DNA of 64,000 nt from contig NZ_BMOP01000004.1 in the NCBI RefSeq assembly GCF_014647135.1, forward strand, positions 236,430 through 300,429. Reading direction: 5' to 3'. Numbering within the stretch: position 1 is the first letter of the stretch; every line of letters starts with the position of its first letter. Shown here one piece after another: positions 61,449-64,000 of this stretch. A program made the translations under genes and the position numbers. The stretch is from Shewanella xiamenensis (GTDB lineage Bacteria > Pseudomonadota > Gammaproteobacteria > Enterobacterales > Shewanellaceae). The notes under the pieces were generated by a model that did not search any database, was not told where the DNA came from, and saw nothing but the letters and a program-made list of their open reading frames with translations.

Positions 61449-62042
61449 TTAACGTGCAATATAGTCTTCCCTTAACATGGCATAGAGATACTCATCGCCC
61501 CATGCGCCCTTAAAGAAGATGTTTTTGACATAATGGGCTTCGCGCCGAAAGCCGAGTTTTTCGAGTAATCTACAGCAGGCAAGATTGTCTACATCGGTTA
61601 TTGCAATAACACGATGCTTATCTAATTCCACAAAGAGATAACCCAGCAATGCGCTGACGGCCTCAAACGCAACCTGCTGGCCTTGATACTCAGGCGCAAT
61701 CGTAAAGCCGATTTCCATTTGCTGCTCATCGATAAAATGCAGCGCCAAATCGCCCACTAAGGTGGCAGGCGTCACAAGCGATGCCGTAGTGACAATCGCC
61801 AATTGAAACCAAGTGTCTGCCGCGCCAAATTGTGCGTAATCCATGTTCTCGAATAACGCGACAGCATCGCTATAAGAGTAATCCGTCCAGCTTTGATATT
61901 TGGCGATCTTAGGCTTGGCTCGATAAGCGGCAAAAGCTTCAAGATCCGCTCGCTGAAATGGCCGAAGCGTAAAACGTTGGGTGGCTAAACCGTGAGTTAC
62001 CATATGGTGAAGTGCGTTACCTATCGCCAATGTCGACGCCAT
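61449..62042 (-). CDS. GNAT acetyltransferase, RimJ/RimL type
   Basis: 197 residues from ATG 62042 (AGGA six bases before it); ATGs at 62096 and 62003 are alternatives. TQRFTLRPFQRADLEAFAAYRA is the usual N-terminus; EIGFTIAPEYQGQQVAFEAVSALLGYLF holds the acetyl-CoA loop, where QGQQVA replaces the more usual QGxGxA. NLACCRLLEKLGFRREAHYVKN closes the fold. Substrate unknown. Confidence 0.88.
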   Translation of the reverse strand: MASTLAIGNALHHMVTHGLATQRFTLRPFQRADLEAFAAYRAKPKIAKYQSWTDYSYSDAVALFENMDYAQFGAADTWFQLAIVTTASLVTPATLVGDLALHFIDEQQMEIGFTIAPEYQGQQVAFEAVSALLGYLFVELDKHRVIAITDVDNLACCRLLEKLGFRREAHYVKNIFFKGAWGDEYLYAMLREDYIAR

Positions 62043-62164
62043 GCCTGATCCTGTAAATGTAGTAATCCACGTTCCGAGATTAACTATATAGTTCACCCAG
62101 CTGAAACAGGTAAACAGTTACCAATAAGTGCTAGCTGTTTAGGGGAATCAGCGCAGCCTCACTC

Positions 62165-63505
62165 TCAACGCTTACCTTTAAATGCCTTGACGCTGTGCTT
62201 ACTAATACTGCGACGATTCGCCTGTTTATCCCGAGGTGGGCGCTTAGGCGCAACGTTATGCTCAGCACCATCCTCTCTGGATCTTTCGCTCTGTTTATCG
62301 GTCACCGGAAAGTCCGCCAATGATGCTAACGGTAACTCACGCGCCGTCAAGTTGCGGATCGCGGTTAAGCTTGGCATCTCACCATGGCACACCAAAGAGA
62401 TAGCGAGCCCTTTGGCGCCCGCCCTTGCGGTGCGGCCAATACGGTGCACATATACAGGCGCACTGGTGGGTAAATCTAAATTGATCATCACTGGTAAGGC
62501 ATCAACATGAATCCCTCGGGCCATTAAATCCGTCGCCACCACCACTTGAATACGATTGGCTTTAAAGTCGGCCAAGGTTTGGCTGCGCACGGTTTGATCT
62601 TTTTCACCGTGCAGCGCAGCAGCATTTATCCCCGCCTTAACGAGTCGTTTCGCTATCGCATCGGCATCATCGCGGGCACTGATAAACACTAGCACTTGCG
62701 GCCATTGATATTGTTTGAGTAACGCAATCAAAGCCTGCGCCTTACTGCCCTTATTGACTAAATACAGTCGCTCTTCGATTTCGGCGGCGACAGCATTGCG
62801 TGTACTGGCCTCAACCCGCAGGGGATCATTGCTCAGCAATTTACCCGCCAAGGAATCCAACGCCTCTGGCAAGGTGGCTGAAAACAGTAAGGTTTGCTTA
62901 CGCTTAGGCATCATTGCCATCAGCTTTTGCACATCGGGCCAAAATCCCATTTCCAGTAAGCGGTCGGCTTCGTCTAGCACTAGATATTTTATCGAGTCGA
63001 GACTGATATAGGACTGCGTGCATAAATCCAATAAGCGCCCAGGGGTTGCCACCACAAACTGCGGATTAGCGGCAAGTTCGGCTAATTGCTCTTCCTGCGC
63101 GATACCGCCACAGAGGAGCTGAATATTCAAAGAAGACGATAACTTACTCGCCAGCGCGTGCAGCGCTTCGCTCACCTGCTGCGCTAACTCACGCGTTGGC
63201 ACCAACACTAATGCCAGTGGATTAGCCGCAGGCACGGATTTAGCCATCGTTTGCTCAGCAATTTGTTGCCAGAGGATTTGCAGCAAAGGTAAACCGAAAG
63301 CCAAGGTCTTACCGCTACCGGTTTTCGACAGCGCTAACGCATCCCGCCCCGCAAGAATCGCAGGAATCGCTAATTGCTGTACCCGTGTCGGATACTTGAG
63401 CGCGGCAGGCAATACCGAACATAACGCCGCATTGACGCCAAGCTCGGCAAAGGTAAACGACTCAGGGGAAGACTCTGTGGAAGGAGAAGGCTTAGGAATG
63501 GTCAT
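62165..63505 (-). CDS. DEAD-box ATP-dependent RNA helicase
   Basis: 446 residues. Motifs in order: Q (YPTRVQQLAIPAILAGRD), I SKTGSGKT, Ia PTRELAQQ, GG, TPGR, II DEAD, III SAT, then VFISARDDADAIAKRL, ATDLMARGIHVDALP, and VI HRIGRTARAG. The C-terminus is short and basic (KRPPRDKQANRRSISKH). Closest in layout to the RhlE/SrmB group; I cannot say which helicase by name. Confidence 0.94.
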   Translation of the reverse strand: MTIPKPSPSTESSPESFTFAELGVNAALCSVLPAALKYPTRVQQLAIPAILAGRDALALSKTGSGKTLAFGLPLLQILWQQIAEQTMAKSVPAANPLALVLVPTRELAQQVSEALHALASKLSSSLNIQLLCGGIAQEEQLAELAANPQFVVATPGRLLDLCTQSYISLDSIKYLVLDEADRLLEMGFWPDVQKLMAMMPKRKQTLLFSATLPEALDSLAGKLLSNDPLRVEASTRNAVAAEIEERLYLVNKGSKAQALIALLKQYQWPQVLVFISARDDADAIAKRLVKAGINAAALHGEKDQTVRSQTLADFKANRIQVVVATDLMARGIHVDALPVMINLDLPTSAPVYVHRIGRTARAGAKGLAISLVCHGEMPSLTAIRNLTARELPLASLADFPVTDKQSERSREDGAEHNVAPKRPPRDKQANRRSISKHSVKAFKGKR

Positions 63506-63680
63506 CGCAACACCGATAAAAACATGGGAGCGAAAGTTTACGCAGAGTTGGCTGCTAATACCAATGTTGTTTCGGCTTTGACTAAAGCCTTGGGATAGTT
63601 GTTTTCATTATTTGCATTCGTGCAATGGTTTGCTCTCTTTCGGCTGAGAATAATTCAATGTCCAAGCTTCGTTTGGATTT
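63506..63680. other. Intergenic region, first part
   Basis: Upstream region of the helicase gene. An open frame from 63599 on the plus strand consists largely of repeat translation and is not a gene. Confidence 0.45.
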
Positions 63681-63760
63681 TCAAATCAAAATCAAAGTCA
63701 AAGTCGTGGGGCTTCACCCCACACCCGACCAAGGAGGACTGCTCGTCCTATCCTCCTTGG
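63681..63760. repeat. TCAAAN tandem repeat and two hairpins
   Basis: Four units of about 6 bp (TCAAA TCAAAA TCAAAG TCAAAG, 63681-63703) are followed by GTGGGG-CTTCA-CCCCAC (63706-63722). Then comes a perfect 10-bp inverted repeat CCAAGGAGGA / TCCTCCTTGG (63729-63760). It resembles dispersed intergenic elements, but no second copy occurs in this window. Confidence 0.5.
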
Positions 63761-63870
63761 ATGCTCCAAGACGCCCCTAGCGAAGTTACATGCATTAGAG
63801 ACTGGCCTTGGTCTTATGGATAAATTGCTATCGCTTCCGAAGGATGCGTCCCTGCACCTGCGAAAGCTAG

Positions 63871-63971
63871 CCGGTCATATATGGACCCATCCGGTTTGCA
63901 AGACATTCGATAACGATTTTGAGAAGAGTTCATTGCACCCATATATCCGGCCTGTTATTGAGGGATCCCTC
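63871..63971. repeat. Imperfect inverted repeats and a GAGGGATCCCTC palindrome
   Basis: CCGGTCATATATGG (63871-63884) and CCATATATCCGG (63939-63950) form imperfect inverted arms about 54 bp apart. A perfect 12-bp palindrome GAGGGATCCCTC follows at 63960-63971. Could be a small non-autonomous element or the regulatory region of a gene outside the window. Confidence 0.35.
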
Positions 63972-64000
63972 TGGCCCTGATGGATATCTGCTTCTACAGT

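Noticed and set aside
63599..63823. 74-codon plus-strand frame near the window end
   Set aside because: Its product includes a run of Lys-Ser from the TCAAAN repeat and the hairpins; no coding character.

Overview
This 64 kb window is a stretch of core chromosome from a gammaproteobacterium, almost certainly a Shewanella. The basis for that is Escherichia-like gene order (ubiF|miaB-ybeZ-ybeY-corC-lnt; ybeL|leuS-lptE-holA-nadD-rsfS-rlmH-mrdA-mrdB-rlpA-dacA-ybeD-lipB-lipA), mixed with genes common in Shewanella (a stand-alone secDF pair, a Fur-type PepSY/DUF2271/DUF4198 operon, CZB-domain chemoreceptor, mltB inserted between mrdB and rlpA). I see no transposase, integrase, phage gene or CRISPR array, and base composition looks even.

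Layout. 1-2.4 kb: the rlmE-ftsH heat-shock-type operon (ftsH cut by the window edge), divergent from yhbY. 2.7-5.6 kb: secDF. 5.9-7.2 kb: an unknown exported protein and greA. 7.4-9.6 kb: three envelope genes (PepSY membrane protein, DUF2271, DUF4198) behind a near-consensus Fur box. 9.8-10.5 kb: a lipoprotein. 10.7-11.6 kb: a seven-gene tRNA operon (Met-Leu-Gln-Gln-Met-Leu-Gln) with its own promoter and terminator. 11.7-15 kb: ychF, pth, ubiF. 15.4-21.7 kb: miaB, ybeZ, ybeY, corC, lnt and a pilin-like gene. 21.7-36.5 kb: ybeL and the long leuS-to-lipA run, covering translation, LPS export, NAD and lipoate synthesis, ribosome silencing, and the cell elongation and septal peptidoglycan machinery. 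36.5-38.1 kb: holD-rimI and dps. 38.1-42.1 kb: an acyltransferase, a TonB-dependent receptor and a small Cys/His membrane protein, then tRNA-Trp. 42.4-49 kb: an unknown Cys-cluster protein, an RNase D-like exonuclease, DUF808, rpiA, rlmI and an EEP phosphohydrolase. 49.2-51.7 kb: mgtE with an unknown secreted protein behind a long structured leader that may be an M-box-type Mg2+ riboswitch. 52-54.1 kb: soluble chemoreceptor and a periplasmic solute-binding protein. 54.2-60.3 kb: carAB, dapB, fklB. 60.5-63.5 kb: an M48 protease, a GNAT acetyltransferase, a DEAD-box helicase. The last 0.5 kb is non-coding and rich in inverted repeats.

Most of the window is housekeeping. The best candidates for something under-described are: (1) the Fur-box operon, whose DUF2271 protein carries a sequence resembling an ApbE flavinylation site next to a heme-type PepSY membrane protein, suggesting an iron-regulated extracytoplasmic electron-transfer module; (2) the structured leader of the mgtE operon and the uncharacterised beta-rich secreted protein it controls; (3) the orphan Cys-cluster protein at 42.4 kb; (4) the nested inverted repeats before carA. 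All calls were made by reading the sequence; no searches or folding programs were run.
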